The notes: generated by a model from the sequence alone, not told the origin. Shown: positions 35,640-45,485, counted from the stretch's first letter. The stretch: DNA of 64,000 bases from Gemmataceae bacterium (GCA_022842245.1 JALHPZ010000012.1:75103-139102), one strand, 5' to 3'. Translations and numbers: made by a program.

Positions 35640-38180
35640 TTAGGGCGTGGCACCGCCGAAATTGCCACCGCCGTCCATCGGTGCGCCAAGTTGGCCGGCG
35701 TTCTTCGTGTCCTCTTCCACGCGCTTGATCCACTCGTCCCACTTCTTGAGGCGTTCGACTCGGTCGGCGTTCGCCATGTCGACGCCCGAATTGCGCACGG
35801 TCACCGAACCATCGGGCCGCAGGATGAGCATCTCGACGGCACCCTCGTCCTCGACCGTGCGATCCCCGACGACGCGTGACTGCTTGCCACCCTCGTAGTC
35901 GACGCACAAGGTGCTGGTGGTGAAGTCGACGAGTACTCCTTTGGGCTGTTCCTTCTTGGGGGGCAGGCCGAAGACCTTGTACTTCGGCAGTTCCTGCAGG
36001 ATGTACTTGACCTTCTGGGAGGACCAGAGCGGCAGCGTGATCAGCTGCTTGCGCCCGATGAATTCGCCCCGGTTCACGGGCAGGTCGGCGACGATCCACG
36101 TGCCGATCGGTTCTTCGGAGTTTTCGATCATGACCTTGTGCAGCCATTGCTGGACCTGAACCACGGGCAGGCGGCCGTTCTGGTTATCGAGCAGTTGTTG
36201 GACTTGCGGTTCGCGGAACTTGTCGCGGAGCTTGCTGGCGTATTCGACCGGATCGACGAGGTAGGTGTTGGCGTCGGCCGGAACCGTAACGGACAGCGGC
36301 ACGCCGCGCTGATCGGCGATGGAAACCCACGGGCCATAAAGTACCGGTTCGTTGGCGTCGGATTCTTTCGAGATGGCGGGGACCTTGAGACCGTAGTTCG
36401 GGTTCTTCATCTTTACCCGGATGCGGTATTCGTAGGTGTGGCCTTGGAACACGTGCACATCCATGAAGCGGATGAGCAAGTGTTCGAGTTCTACGGGCGC
36501 CTTGATTTCCTGCAGGACACCCGTGGCGGGACCGAAGCGGCCGCCGGACGGATCGTAGGGGCTGCCGCTACCCATGGGAGGCATGGGCGGCGGCTGCATC
36601 ATCGATCCGCGGCCGACGGACATGCCGCCGCCGGAGGTGCCGAGATAGTTGCCGACGTCGCCGCCGATGCCAGCGCCACCACCCGCACCGCCGGTGGGCG
36701 GGGCGATGAACGACGGCGTGAAAGGGGACGAACCCTTGCCGCTGAACCGCTTTTGCAGTTCCGAAGGCGGAATCGGTTGCTTCTGGTTCTCGACCATCTT
36801 GTTGATGGTGCGGATGATCGACGGCAGCGTGATCGGCGGATAGGTGGCCACGGCGTCGGCGACGGCGGGCAACGGAATGGCCATCTCCTGTTCGTAGCGC
36901 AGGAAGTAGGGGAGGTAGCCTTCGTCGGGCTGGTCGCCGACCTTGCGGTTGTTGATGATCGTCAGATACGCACCGACATGGTCGTAGACGTCCCAGTCGT
37001 ACACGGTGCCGTTCGGGGCAACGATTCGGCGTTGGACTTCAAACCCGGCGAAGGTCGGACCTTCGAAGATCTTGGCTCCGCCGGTGGTCGGGAGCGAGGC
37101 TCCGCCCATCGGGTTGCCTTCGTCGCCGCCAGCGACCTGCGCGCCGGCACTGCCGCCGCCAGTTGCGCCGGCCGCGCCCATCGGCATGCCCATCGGGGAA
37201 CCGGGGGTCGGCATCGTTGCACCCGTGCGCATCGCGCCGGGTGCCGTTTCGCGCGCGGCGTCTTCGATCGTGCGGAGCCGCAGCGCGCGGCGAACGACTT
37301 CGAGTTGTTCCTTGAGCGGGAAGACCGCGTGCATGACGATGGTGCGCCGCGGATAGATGATGAACGCGGGCTGGTCCTTGGCTGGGTCGAATTCATCGAC
37401 CGGAATGTACTGAACGGTCTTTTCGAAGCGGTCCTTGTTCTCGAACGAAGAACCGCTGTTGATGCCGCCATACATGCCGCCGTCTTCGCTGCCCGGCGTG
37501 CCGGTGCCGCCGCCTCCACCGAACGCCCCGCCCATCATGCCGGGGGGCGGTCCCATCGGTCCGCCGGGGCTACCGCCCGGTCCGCCGGGGCCTCCACCCG
37601 GCCCCATCGGTCCGCCGGGGCTGCCGCTTGGTCCCTTTGGTCGCGGCGGCGGCCGGCGGTTGGCGCGGTTCTTGATGTCGTTCTTCTTCAGCAGGTCGGC
37701 AAGGCCCTTCGCGCTCGCGGCGGAGGTCGTGATCGGCACGCCCTTCATCACGCCGATGCGGAAATTGCCCGGCTCGCCCTTGATGTCGTACGCCTTCATG
37801 TTGAGGCGCACGAGGTCCAGTTGCGCCTCGACGATGCCGAGGACCTTGGGGTTCTCGCGAGCGCGGTTCGGCCGGTCGACCGGTTCGAAGAGGTAGTGCT
37901 CGACGGGAAAAGCGTCCAAGCCGATCGGCTTCGCGTCCAGCACCGTCGGGTCGGTGTACATCGCCGGAAGCTCCGGCGCGACGCCCGAATCGTTGCGCAT
38001 TTTGGTGTCGATCGACTGCTTCGCGTTGCCGAACTTCTTGACGACCTCGTTCGGGCTTTTGGCGGAGACGAGATTCATGACGCCCCAGACGCCAAGCAAG
38101 CCGAGGCCACCAGCGGCCAGGCCGAGCGCGACCTTCTCGCCTTTCGCCAGCAGGAACTGCTGGAGGTTGAATTTCGCCAT
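35640..38180 (-). CDS. large Gly/Pro-rich inner-membrane protein of the PilM operon
   Basis: The 846-residue protein has a short cytoplasmic N-terminus, one membrane helix (about 16-40) and a large external part. This part contains three low-complexity Gly/Pro/Met segments (about 180-245, 330-380 and 500-560) between folded blocks such as VQYIPVDEFDPAKDQPAFIIYPRRT and FEVQRRIVAPNGTVYDWDVYDHVG. By position and topology it may be the PilP- or PilO-like member of a type IV pilus alignment complex, but the sequence does not show a known domain. It is third after pilMN and the 38.2-40.2 kb gene, 36 bases downstream of the latter. Confidence 0.75.
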   Translation of the reverse strand: MAKFNLQQFLLAKGEKVALGLAAGGLGLLGVWGVMNLVSAKSPNEVVKKFGNAKQSIDTKMRNDSGVAPELPAMYTDPTVLDAKPIGLDAFPVEHYLFEPVDRPNRARENPKVLGIVEAQLDLVRLNMKAYDIKGEPGNFRIGVMKGVPITTSAASAKGLADLLKKNDIKNRANRRPPPRPKGPSGSPGGPMGPGGGPGGPGGSPGGPMGPPPGMMGGAFGGGGGTGTPGSEDGGMYGGINSGSSFENKDRFEKTVQYIPVDEFDPAKDQPAFIIYPRRTIVMHAVFPLKEQLEVVRRALRLRTIEDAARETAPGAMRTGATMPTPGSPMGMPMGAAGATGGGSAGAQVAGGDEGNPMGGASLPTTGGAKIFEGPTFAGFEVQRRIVAPNGTVYDWDVYDHVGAYLTIINNRKVGDQPDEGYLPYFLRYEQEMAIPLPAVADAVATYPPITLPSIIRTINKMVENQKQPIPPSELQKRFSGKGSSPFTPSFIAPPTGGAGGGAGIGGDVGNYLGTSGGGMSVGRGSMMQPPPMPPMGSGSPYDPSGGRFGPATGVLQEIKAPVELEHLLIRFMDVHVFQGHTYEYRIRVKMKNPNYGLKVPAISKESDANEPVLYGPWVSIADQRGVPLSVTVPADANTYLVDPVEYASKLRDKFREPQVQQLLDNQNGRLPVVQVQQWLHKVMIENSEEPIGTWIVADLPVNRGEFIGRKQLITLPLWSSQKVKYILQELPKYKVFGLPPKKEQPKGVLVDFTTSTLCVDYEGGKQSRVVGDRTVEDEGAVEMLILRPDGSVTVRNSGVDMANADRVERLKKWDEWIKRVEEDTKNAGQLGAPMDGGGNFGGATP

Positions 38181-38216
38181 GATCGTGATCCTTCGCCTTC
38201 AGTGGTGGACTCGAAC

Positions 38217-40160
38217 TTATTGTTTGGCAGGTTCCTTCGCCGGTTCCTTGGGTGCTTCTTTCGGAGCGTCCTTCGCCGGTTCCTTCGCCGGTTCCTTGGG
38301 AGCTTCTTTCGGAGCATCCTTCCCGGGATCCTTGGGAGCTTCCTTGGCATCGTCCTTCGGCGGCATCGTGCCGTCCGGGGCCTTCGGGGCGTCCGGGGCC
38401 GCGGGCGTCTCGCCCGGCATCGGCGCGGGGGCGTCCGCACCCGGCTCGGTCGCGGGCGGATCATAGCGCTCGTAGACCGTGACGATGCCGTAGATGGTCA
38501 GCTTCACGAGACCCGCGTTGGCCTGGGCTTCGGACACGCTGGAGAGCGTATCGGTGCCGAGGCCGGGGATGCCGCCGGTCATGCCGGGCGACATCATCGA
38601 TCCATAGCCGGACGACCCGTAAGAGGGCGAACCGGAGGCACCGGGGCTTGGCCCCATCGAGAAGCCGGACGACATGGAATTCAGACTGTGTCCGGTGAAA
38701 CCGGTGGCCGTGGCGTAGTCGCCCGAACCGGCCTCGGTCGATTCGCCGCTGCCGCCGGCGGGTGTTTTGTCGTCGAGCGATTCGGTGAATCGGGACCAGT
38801 GGACCTGCGAGGTTTCAAATCGCAGGGCGGAGTTCGCGTAGGCGATGAGCACATCGTTGACGTACATCTGGTCGACCACGACCGTGAAGGCGACGGGCAC
38901 GCGGCGGAGTTGATCCGTGACTTCGAGGTAGCGCTTGCGGCTGCCGTCGGCGGCGTCGATGAGCCGCATGGCCCCGGATCGGCCGTTCGCGATCCCGCTG
39001 CTGGCGGTCTGGCCGCCCGCACCACCCGCGCCGCTGCCCAGTTCACCCATGCCGGTCGGCGCGCCGGATCCCATCTCGGTCCCGGTGCTCGCGGCGGGCG
39101 CGGCGGCCCCGGCGGCCTCAACCCAGAAATTGCCCGCCTTCAGTTCCTTGCCGAAATCCTTGGAAGACAAGTAGCCGATCGCGAGGCGATCCATTCGGCG
39201 GATGGGCACTGTGCGCGCGTCCAGAACCGGTTCCACCTTGGCGATTTCGATCACTTCGAGCGACGGCGGAAGCACGTGCGAGGGAAGCGGCGGGATGTCG
39301 ATCGTCTCGCCGCCGGGAACGCCAGCGCCTTCGATGCGAAGCTCGAACGGCGGGAGGTGCAGGGCCTTCGGATCGAACCAGACGTTGACTCGCATCGCGC
39401 TGCCGGTGCCGAGGACCTGGAGCTGACCGGTGCGGTTCTTGAGCTTGCCCTTGATCACGCGGCCACCGGCCATCCCATCGCGCGGGGCGATCTCGAGGTC
39501 CAGTTCCCAGATGCGGCTGACGAATTTCCGCTTGATCGGGCTGGTGATCGGCGCGACCGGCTTGAACTCGGTGATGGCCTGATTGACGGCGACGATCGGG
39601 CTGAGCAGGGCACGCTGCATCCAGATGTCTTCCATCACGATCCAGAGTTGCTGCGATTCCGGAAGGAGCGGACCCCAGTCGCCGACCCAACGCAAGACCG
39701 CGTTCCAACCTCCCTTGAGCTTGGTCGGCGCGACGGACGCGCCGAGTTTGGCGTAGGCGTCGGCGTAGGCCGGCTTGAGCTTTTCGATGAGGCCGGGGTT
39801 CTCGATGAAGTCGCGGTGCTTGGTGCCGAACTTCATGGAGTTGTACTTGTCGAAGATCTTGTCGGCGGTTTCCGGCCACGTGAAGTAAGTGGCCTGTTTG
39901 TCCCAGTTGAGTTTCCAGAGTTGGCCGCGCACCTTGCCGAGCGTTTCCTTCTTCTTTTCGAGGTCCGCGAGCAATCCGGTCCCGGGCGCGTTGGCGGACG
40001 CCACGGTCTTTTCGTTGTCTTCGACTTCCTTGGTCTTCTTTTCAATCGCGCCGCTGACACCGGTCATCAGGAAGACGGCGGCCAGCAGCACCAGGACCGG
40101 CGCGAGACCGGCCAGGATCCAGAAGTGGTGCTTCTTGAGTGCGTCGTTATTGCCCTTCAT
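38217..40160 (-). CDS. PilO-like inner-membrane protein with (AKEP)n tail
   Basis: The 647-residue protein starts with a charged cytoplasmic segment, one membrane helix (about 13-38) and a coiled coil (IEKKTKEVEDNEKTV, LADLEKKKETLGKVRGQL). A large external domain follows. This topology matches PilO, though no PilO domain is evident. The C-terminus is low complexity: Gly/Ser/Met-rich near 480-560, then Pro/Ala/Lys/Glu repeats (KEAPKEPAKEPAKD) for the last 70 residues. It lies 50 bases downstream of pilMN. A role in a pilus or type II secretion-like machine is inferred from that neighbour. Confidence 0.72.
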   Translation of the reverse strand: MKGNNDALKKHHFWILAGLAPVLVLLAAVFLMTGVSGAIEKKTKEVEDNEKTVASANAPGTGLLADLEKKKETLGKVRGQLWKLNWDKQATYFTWPETADKIFDKYNSMKFGTKHRDFIENPGLIEKLKPAYADAYAKLGASVAPTKLKGGWNAVLRWVGDWGPLLPESQQLWIVMEDIWMQRALLSPIVAVNQAITEFKPVAPITSPIKRKFVSRIWELDLEIAPRDGMAGGRVIKGKLKNRTGQLQVLGTGSAMRVNVWFDPKALHLPPFELRIEGAGVPGGETIDIPPLPSHVLPPSLEVIEIAKVEPVLDARTVPIRRMDRLAIGYLSSKDFGKELKAGNFWVEAAGAAAPAASTGTEMGSGAPTGMGELGSGAGGAGGQTASSGIANGRSGAMRLIDAADGSRKRYLEVTDQLRRVPVAFTVVVDQMYVNDVLIAYANSALRFETSQVHWSRFTESLDDKTPAGGSGESTEAGSGDYATATGFTGHSLNSMSSGFSMGPSPGASGSPSYGSSGYGSMMSPGMTGGIPGLGTDTLSSVSEAQANAGLVKLTIYGIVTVYERYDPPATEPGADAPAPMPGETPAAPDAPKAPDGTMPPKDDAKEAPKDPGKDAPKEAPKEPAKEPAKDAPKEAPKEPAKEPAKQ

Positions 40161-40210
40161 CGCCGTCCTCGGAATGCGGTCGGAAGTCTTTGGGGAAACC
40201 GGTGTCGGGC

Positions 40211-42739
40211 TTATTTCGGTGCTTCGGTCGGGGTGCCCGCGGTATCGCGCCAGGCGAACATCAACACGAACACGGTCCGCCGCTTCTGACTCAGTTTGCT
40301 CGCAGCGCGGGCGCTATCGGCGGTGCCGCCGGTCGTGCCGGAGGCCCCGCCCGTCGGGTTGCCTTGCATCATCGGCGTGAAGGAAGTCATGGGGGAGCCG
40401 CTTCCCCCTCCTGAGCTGTAGCCAGATTCGTCGTATCCGTACATGCCGGACGAATAACCGCCAGCGTCGGCACCGCCGCTGCCTGCACCACCGGTCGCGG
40501 GCGCGGCCCCGGTTAGCGGGACCCAACCGCCGCCCGCCGGTGCGGCCCCGGCGCCAAGATCGGCGCTCGCGCCGCCACTGCCTTGTTCGCCACCGCCCAT
40601 CATCATGGTGGCCGCGTCGCCCATGCTCCCCGTCGGAGCCGCAGCCGCCGCCGGGGCCATGTACCGTTCCAAGTACGATTTGCCGGGCGCGATCAGGTCC
40701 AGCACGTTCTGCTTCGCCGAATCCTGCATCTTCGACATCGGCAGGCAGACGTGGCTGATCCGCCCGACCAACGGGTCGATGCCGCCCGGAATGAACTCGC
40801 CAACCTTGCGACTGCCGATCGACTCGACGTGCAATCCGGCGTTCTGGAAGTTTCGCACCACGCCCTGAACCATGAAATCGAACCCGGACGAGTGGAACGT
40901 CCAGCCGCGGATTTCCACCACGTATCCGCCGCCTTCGGGGCCTTTGGGCTTCCAGGCCTTCGTTTCGTTTTCGTCCTTCTCCCGTTCGCTTTCGAGCATG
41001 CGCTCGGCGATCGCCTTGCGGTCTTCCGCCCAGACCTTCTGGTCGGCGTTTTCGAAGAACGCTTTCAGGTTGTCGGTGTAACGCGTGCGGACTTCGGTGA
41101 TGTTGACCTGCGCGAGGTACTCGGCGAGGTCGGCGTCGTTGACCTGGTCGATCGACAGACCTCGCTTGACGCGTTCGTTGTATTTCCGGATCGCGTCCAG
41201 CCCGCGCGCCTGGCTCCAGAGCGCCTGCTGTTCCGGCGTGCCGACGAGGTTGCCGTTTTCGCCGGCCCGCGGCAGCGCGGTCGTCACAAGCTGATGCAGT
41301 CGCACCCAGTCGAGTTTCCGGTCGGCCCCGGCGACGATCGCCTTCACCTCGTCCTGCGCCTTCTGGAGTTCGCCCTCGGCCGCGGTCTTTTTGCTGTTCT
41401 GGCCGTCGGCTTGCTGCTTGGCGTTCAGGGCCGCTTCCATCGCCTTGCCGATGCTCGCGTCGTTGGCGGCCGAATATTGCACGCCGAATCCGAACGCCGC
41501 GATGCCGCAGCCGAGCAACAGCGCCCCTGCGGCCGCGGCGGCATAGGGCTTCTTGGCGCGGATGATCCGCTCCGTGCGGATCTCGGTCGGCAGCAGGTTG
41601 GTGTTGATGCGGCCGAAGTCGGTCCGGTCGCCGAGCATGTTCAGGCCTTGCAGAGCCAGACCGTACGCGATCGGGAACGTCAGGATGTTCTCGCCGAAGA
41701 CCGGGTCGTTCAGCACGGCGTCGCCGGCGAGGCGGTGGATCTTCGCCGGGCGGTCCACTTTGAGCGAGAGCTTCTCAGCCATGTACTTCTGAAGGCCGGG
41801 GAGCTTGAAGGCGCTGCCGAGGCCGACCATGGTGGCGACGTGCGCGTCGCGGTGGGTGTTCGTGAAGTACCCGAGCGAGCGCTGCACTTCGCCGACGAAG
41901 TCCGTCAGCACCGGCCGCAGCGATTTCAGGATCTGCGCGAGGTCCGGCGACTTGGCGGCGTTCCGCTTCAGGTGCTCGGCCTTGGCGAAGGTCAGCTTCA
42001 TTTCCTTCGACAAGGCCCGGGTGAAGTGGTTTCCGCCGATCGAGAGCGGCCGCTGCCAGATGATCTTGCCGGCGTCGGTAATGATGAGGTTCGTGTTGTC
42101 GGTGCCGACATCGAGCACGACGATGCAGCGCTTCTTGCCGCGCGGGGCGTCGTCCTCGTTCGGCTCCTCCATCGGGGCGTCCGGGCCGCCCTTCTTGAGC
42201 AGTTCGTACGTCGCGTAGTTCGTCAGCGCTAGCGGCGCCATCTGCACGATGCTACACTCGATCCCGGCCCCGCCGTATTGTGCCAGGTGCCGCGCGATCA
42301 TCTCGCGCTTCATCGCGAACAGGCCGACTTCCGTCTCCATCGCGAAGTTGTTGATCACCTCGCCGCCGGCGATCTTCTGGTAGTCCCAGACCACCTCGTC
42401 CAGCGGAAACGGGATCTGCTGCTTGGCTTCGAACTTCACGATGTCGGGAATCTTCGATTCCTCGACCGGCGGCAGTTTCACGAACCGCGCGAGGCCCCCG
42501 CTCTGTCCGGCGACGCCGATGGCGACGATGTCGTTCTTGATCGGGTTGCGGGTGAGGAACTTCTCGAGCGCCTCGCGCGTGAGGGCTTCCGGATCGGCAT
42601 CCGGTTGGGAAAGGATCTTCGGGTGTTCGATGTAGTCGAAGGCCGTGGCCGTGGGCTTGCCGTCAACGAGTTCCAGTTTGAGGGCCTTCAGGGCGCATTG
42701 GCCCATGTCGAGACCCCAAACGGCTGTCGGTTTCGCCAT
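40211..42739 (-). CDS. pilM: PilM-PilN fusion protein of a type IV pilus-like system
   Basis: I chose the ATG at 42739 (842 residues), where AKPTAVWGLDMGQCALKALK opens the actin-like PilM domain (about 1-395). That domain shows VVLDVGTDNTNLIITD, PLSIGGNHFTRAL and MVGLGSAFKLPGLQ. A membrane helix (about 405-430) and a coiled coil follow, then a PilN-like external part (about 450-790), so PilM and PilN are joined in one chain. The last 90 residues are Ala/Gly/Ser-rich. PilMN normally recruits PilO/P and couples the motor to the secretin. No motor or secretin gene is in the window. Confidence 0.88.
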   Translation of the reverse strand: MAKPTAVWGLDMGQCALKALKLELVDGKPTATAFDYIEHPKILSQPDADPEALTREALEKFLTRNPIKNDIVAIGVAGQSGGLARFVKLPPVEESKIPDIVKFEAKQQIPFPLDEVVWDYQKIAGGEVINNFAMETEVGLFAMKREMIARHLAQYGGAGIECSIVQMAPLALTNYATYELLKKGGPDAPMEEPNEDDAPRGKKRCIVVLDVGTDNTNLIITDAGKIIWQRPLSIGGNHFTRALSKEMKLTFAKAEHLKRNAAKSPDLAQILKSLRPVLTDFVGEVQRSLGYFTNTHRDAHVATMVGLGSAFKLPGLQKYMAEKLSLKVDRPAKIHRLAGDAVLNDPVFGENILTFPIAYGLALQGLNMLGDRTDFGRINTNLLPTEIRTERIIRAKKPYAAAAAGALLLGCGIAAFGFGVQYSAANDASIGKAMEAALNAKQQADGQNSKKTAAEGELQKAQDEVKAIVAGADRKLDWVRLHQLVTTALPRAGENGNLVGTPEQQALWSQARGLDAIRKYNERVKRGLSIDQVNDADLAEYLAQVNITEVRTRYTDNLKAFFENADQKVWAEDRKAIAERMLESEREKDENETKAWKPKGPEGGGYVVEIRGWTFHSSGFDFMVQGVVRNFQNAGLHVESIGSRKVGEFIPGGIDPLVGRISHVCLPMSKMQDSAKQNVLDLIAPGKSYLERYMAPAAAAAPTGSMGDAATMMMGGGEQGSGGASADLGAGAAPAGGGWVPLTGAAPATGGAGSGGADAGGYSSGMYGYDESGYSSGGGSGSPMTSFTPMMQGNPTGGASGTTGGTADSARAASKLSQKRRTVFVLMFAWRDTAGTPTEAPK

Positions 42740-42807
42740 AGTGTTGCCACTCCGCTTTCGGTCGCCGGGCGCGGCGACGAATGCCGTCCAGAGAATGCTC
42801 TCACCGT

Positions 42808-42834
42808 CCAACGGTGTACGGCAGACACCGTTGG
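42808..42834 (-). promoter_or_regulatory. leader hairpin upstream of pilMN
   Basis: A perfect 10-base inverted repeat (CCAACGGTGT and its complement, 7-base loop) lies in the predicted 160-base 5' leader, about 70 bases before the start. It could be an operator or an mRNA structure. Confidence 0.5.
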
Positions 42835-42906
42835 CCCAATCGACAAACATGTTACAGACGATACAACCGCTCCCGGCGAGTCGCGCGGGAACGGCATTCT
42901 GGTATC

Positions 42907-42935
42907 ACGTTAACCGCACGCCAATGACCTGTCAA
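42907..42935 (-). promoter_or_regulatory. sigma-70-type promoter of the pilMN operon
   Basis: On the minus strand TTGACA (42935-42930, perfect) and TAACGT (42912-42907) are separated by 17 bases. This gives a leader of about 160 bases before the pilMN start. Confidence 0.7.
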
Positions 42936-42994
42936 TAAAGCCAACGCGGGAACGACGACTTTGTTGGCGCGACTGGCGCGGTCGTAACCCGAAA

Positions 42995-44116
42995 TCACCG
43001 CGATTCGGCGATCAGGTACCGCTTCACGAATGCCTCGTCGAGCGTCACCCCCAGTCCCGGCCGGTCGGGCACGTCGATCCAGCCGTCGACCGACTGCACC
43101 TTCTCGTGCGTCAGCTCGTGGCGCAACGGCGAGTCCTCGACGCAATCTTCGAACACGAACGCATCCCGGCAAGTGCTGAGCCAGTGCAGGCTCGCCGCGA
43201 CCGTCAGCGGGCTGGTGTAGCAGTGGTTGCACAGCCGCGCGCCGATCTCCTCGACGCGGGCACGGATGTACGCGGCATCGGTGAAGCCACAGCGTGAAAG
43301 GTCCACCTGGTACACATCGAGCGCCCGCTTGTCGATCAACTCGCGGAACGACTCGCGGCCGCACTCGCCTTCGCCGGCTGCGATTGGAATCGGCGAACGG
43401 TCCCGCAGCCACCGATAACCATCCACGTCGTCCTCGCGAAGCGGCTCCTCGAACCACTCCGGCGAGAACTCCTTGAACGCCTCCGCCCGCCGCAGCGCCG
43501 TCCGCGCATCGTAGACGCATCCGGCATCGATGAGCAGCGTGTTCTTGGGACCCAGCCCTTCCCGTGCTCCGCGAACCAGATCGATATCAACGGCCTCGCT
43601 GGTGCCCATCGGTTCCCAGCCGAACTTCACGGCCGTGTAGCCGGCGGCCACCCACTTCCGCGCGATGTCGGCCGTCTCCTTCCCGTCGCGGCCGAACAGG
43701 ATCGACGCATATCCGCGGATACGCGAGTGGTGCTTCCCGCCGAGCAGCTTGTGGATCGGCTGGCCGAACGCTTTGCCTTTCAAATCCCACAGGGCCATGT
43801 CGACCGCCGCCATCGCGGTGATGCCGGCCCCCTTGCGGCCGAAGTACATCGTGCGGCGGTACATCTTCTGCCAGAGCCGTTCCTGTTCGAGCGGGTCTTC
43901 GCCGACAAGAATCTGTCGCAGGCCGCAGGCGATGTTGTGGCTGAACGGCGCGTCGATGATCGACTTCACCACCTCCGGCGACGAATCGGCCTCGCCGACG
44001 CCTTCCAACCCCGTATCCGTGCGAACGCGCACGAGCACCGAATCCTGGCTGCTCGCCGTCTTCGCTTGCACGTTCGGGATGCGGATGATCTGGCAGACGA
44101 CCTCGGTGATTTTCAC
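42995..44116 (-). CDS. mandelate racemase/muconate lactonizing enzyme family protein
   Basis: The 373-residue protein belongs to the enolase superfamily. It has a catalytic Lys164 (TAVKFGW), metal ligands Asp197 (LLIDAGCVYD), Glu223 (WFEEPL) and Glu249 (AAGEGECG), and His298 (CNHCYTSPL) at the mandelate-racemase base position. The family abstracts a proton next to a carboxylate, typically in acid-sugar dehydration or racemisation. The exact substrate is not predictable. I chose the GTG at 44116, with GGAG eight bases upstream; no ATG lies nearby in frame. It is divergent from cbiET across 54 bases. Confidence 0.88.
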   Translation of the reverse strand: MKITEVVCQIIRIPNVQAKTASSQDSVLVRVRTDTGLEGVGEADSSPEVVKSIIDAPFSHNIACGLRQILVGEDPLEQERLWQKMYRRTMYFGRKGAGITAMAAVDMALWDLKGKAFGQPIHKLLGGKHHSRIRGYASILFGRDGKETADIARKWVAAGYTAVKFGWEPMGTSEAVDIDLVRGAREGLGPKNTLLIDAGCVYDARTALRRAEAFKEFSPEWFEEPLREDDVDGYRWLRDRSPIPIAAGEGECGRESFRELIDKRALDVYQVDLSRCGFTDAAYIRARVEEIGARLCNHCYTSPLTVAASLHWLSTCRDAFVFEDCVEDSPLRHELTHEKVQSVDGWIDVPDRPGLGVTLDEAFVKRYLIAESR

Positions 44117-44137
44117 GGAACGCACTCCGACTACAAT
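44110..44137 (+). promoter_or_regulatory. possible promoter of cbiET
   Basis: TTTTCA (44110-44115) and TACAAT (44132-44137) are 16 bases apart, 33 bases before the GTG start. The -35 matches four of six positions. Confidence 0.4.
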
Positions 44138-44170
44138 CTGGGGAACTTCGCACTCGTTGTAGGTGTCCCC

Positions 44171-45415
44171 GTGGCTTCCGACAAAATTCCGATCCTTGGC
44201 GTCGGCCCCGACGGCCTCGCCGGCGTCACCGCCCGCTCCCGCGACTGGCTCACGCAGGCCGAACTCCTCTTTGGCTCCGACGCCGCCCTGCGACTGCTCC
44301 CCGAGTTGTCCGCCGAACGCGTCGTCATCGGCACCGACCTGCCCTCCATCGTCGAGAAGCTCAAGGCCGCCGTGGGCAAGAAACGGATCGCCATCGTCTC
44401 CGTCGGCGACCCACTTTTCTACGGCACCGCCCGCTACCTCTGCGAGAAGATCGGCCCCGAACTCTTCGAGGTCGTGCCGCACATCAGCTCCATGCAGCTC
44501 GCCTTCGCCCGCGTGAAGGAGACGTGGGAAGACGCCTACCTGACGGACCTCTCAGCCAAATCGCTCGACGACGTGCTGGACAAGATCCGCGGCGCGGAGA
44601 CCGTCGGCCTCTTCACGAGCGACGCCTACCCGCCGGGCCGCATCGCCCGCGAGCTGATGGCGCGCGGCATCGACTACTTCCGCGCCACCGTCTGCGAGAA
44701 CCTCGGCGGCCGCGACGAACGCGTCACCCAGGGCGAACTCGCCGACATCCAGTCGATGACCTTTGACCCGCTGAACATCCTGATCCTGAAGCGCAAGCCG
44801 AACCGGCCCGACGTGCCGCGAACCGTCAGCAAGCTCTCACGCTTCGGCAACCCGGACGACGTCTTCGCGCAGAGCCGGCCGAAGTCCGGCCTCATCACGC
44901 AGGCCGAAGTGCGATCCCTTGCACTCGCGCAGATGGACCTCCACCCCGGCGACGTGGCCTGGGACGTCGGTGCCGGTTCCGGCTCCGTCGGCATCGAGAT
45001 GGCCAACCTCGTCGCCCCCGGCGTCGTCTACGCCATCGAGCAGGACGCCGCCGATTTCCACCTGATTTCCGCGAACCTGGAAACCTTCGGCATCAAGAAC
45101 GTGAAGCCGGTCTTTGGCACCGCCCCGGCGATCTTCAACGGCCTGCCGGCGCCGGATGCCATCTTCATCGGCGGCAACGGCGGCGAGATCGCCCGCCTCC
45201 TCGAAGCCGCCTTCGCCGCCCTGCGCCACGGCGGCCGCCTGGTCGTGAACGTCGGCACGCTGGAGATGCTCTCGGCCACCTACGCCGCGATGAAGCGCCT
45301 GGCCCCGACGGTGGACGTGCAGCTCGTGAGCATCGCCCGCGGCGTGGAGCAGATGGAAAGCCTCCGCTTCGAGGCGGTGAACCCGACGTTCCTGTTGCGG
45401 GTGCGGAAGGCGTGA
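44171..45415 (+). CDS. cbiET: bifunctional cobalt-precorrin C5,15-methyltransferase CbiET (CobL)
   Basis: The 414-residue protein fuses two SAM-dependent enzymes of cobalamin corrin-ring synthesis. The N-terminal 210 residues are CbiE (PILGVGPDGLAGVT, VSVGDPLFYGTA). The C-terminal part is CbiT (AWDVGAGSGSVGIEMA, FIGGNGGEI), which methylates C15 and decarboxylates the acetate side chain. I chose the GTG at 44171; an open frame upstream overlaps the divergent gene. No other cob/cbi gene is in the window, so the pathway is scattered. Confidence 0.95.
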   Translation: MASDKIPILGVGPDGLAGVTARSRDWLTQAELLFGSDAALRLLPELSAERVVIGTDLPSIVEKLKAAVGKKRIAIVSVGDPLFYGTARYLCEKIGPELFEVVPHISSMQLAFARVKETWEDAYLTDLSAKSLDDVLDKIRGAETVGLFTSDAYPPGRIARELMARGIDYFRATVCENLGGRDERVTQGELADIQSMTFDPLNILILKRKPNRPDVPRTVSKLSRFGNPDDVFAQSRPKSGLITQAEVRSLALAQMDLHPGDVAWDVGAGSGSVGIEMANLVAPGVVYAIEQDAADFHLISANLETFGIKNVKPVFGTAPAIFNGLPAPDAIFIGGNGGEIARLLEAAFAALRHGGRLVVNVGTLEMLSATYAAMKRLAPTVDVQLVSIARGVEQMESLRFEAVNPTFLLRVRKA

Positions 45416-45485
45416 GGTCGATCTGATAAGGTACTCAGGAATGACTTAACAGCTTGTTGTCCAGTCGATCGATTCGTGAAATCCA

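Noticed and set aside
36138-40289. Plus-strand open frame of 1383 codons
   Set aside because: It runs antisense to the two pilus-type genes, is Arg/Val/Asp/His-rich with no domain pattern and reflects third-position G/C bias of the opposite strand.
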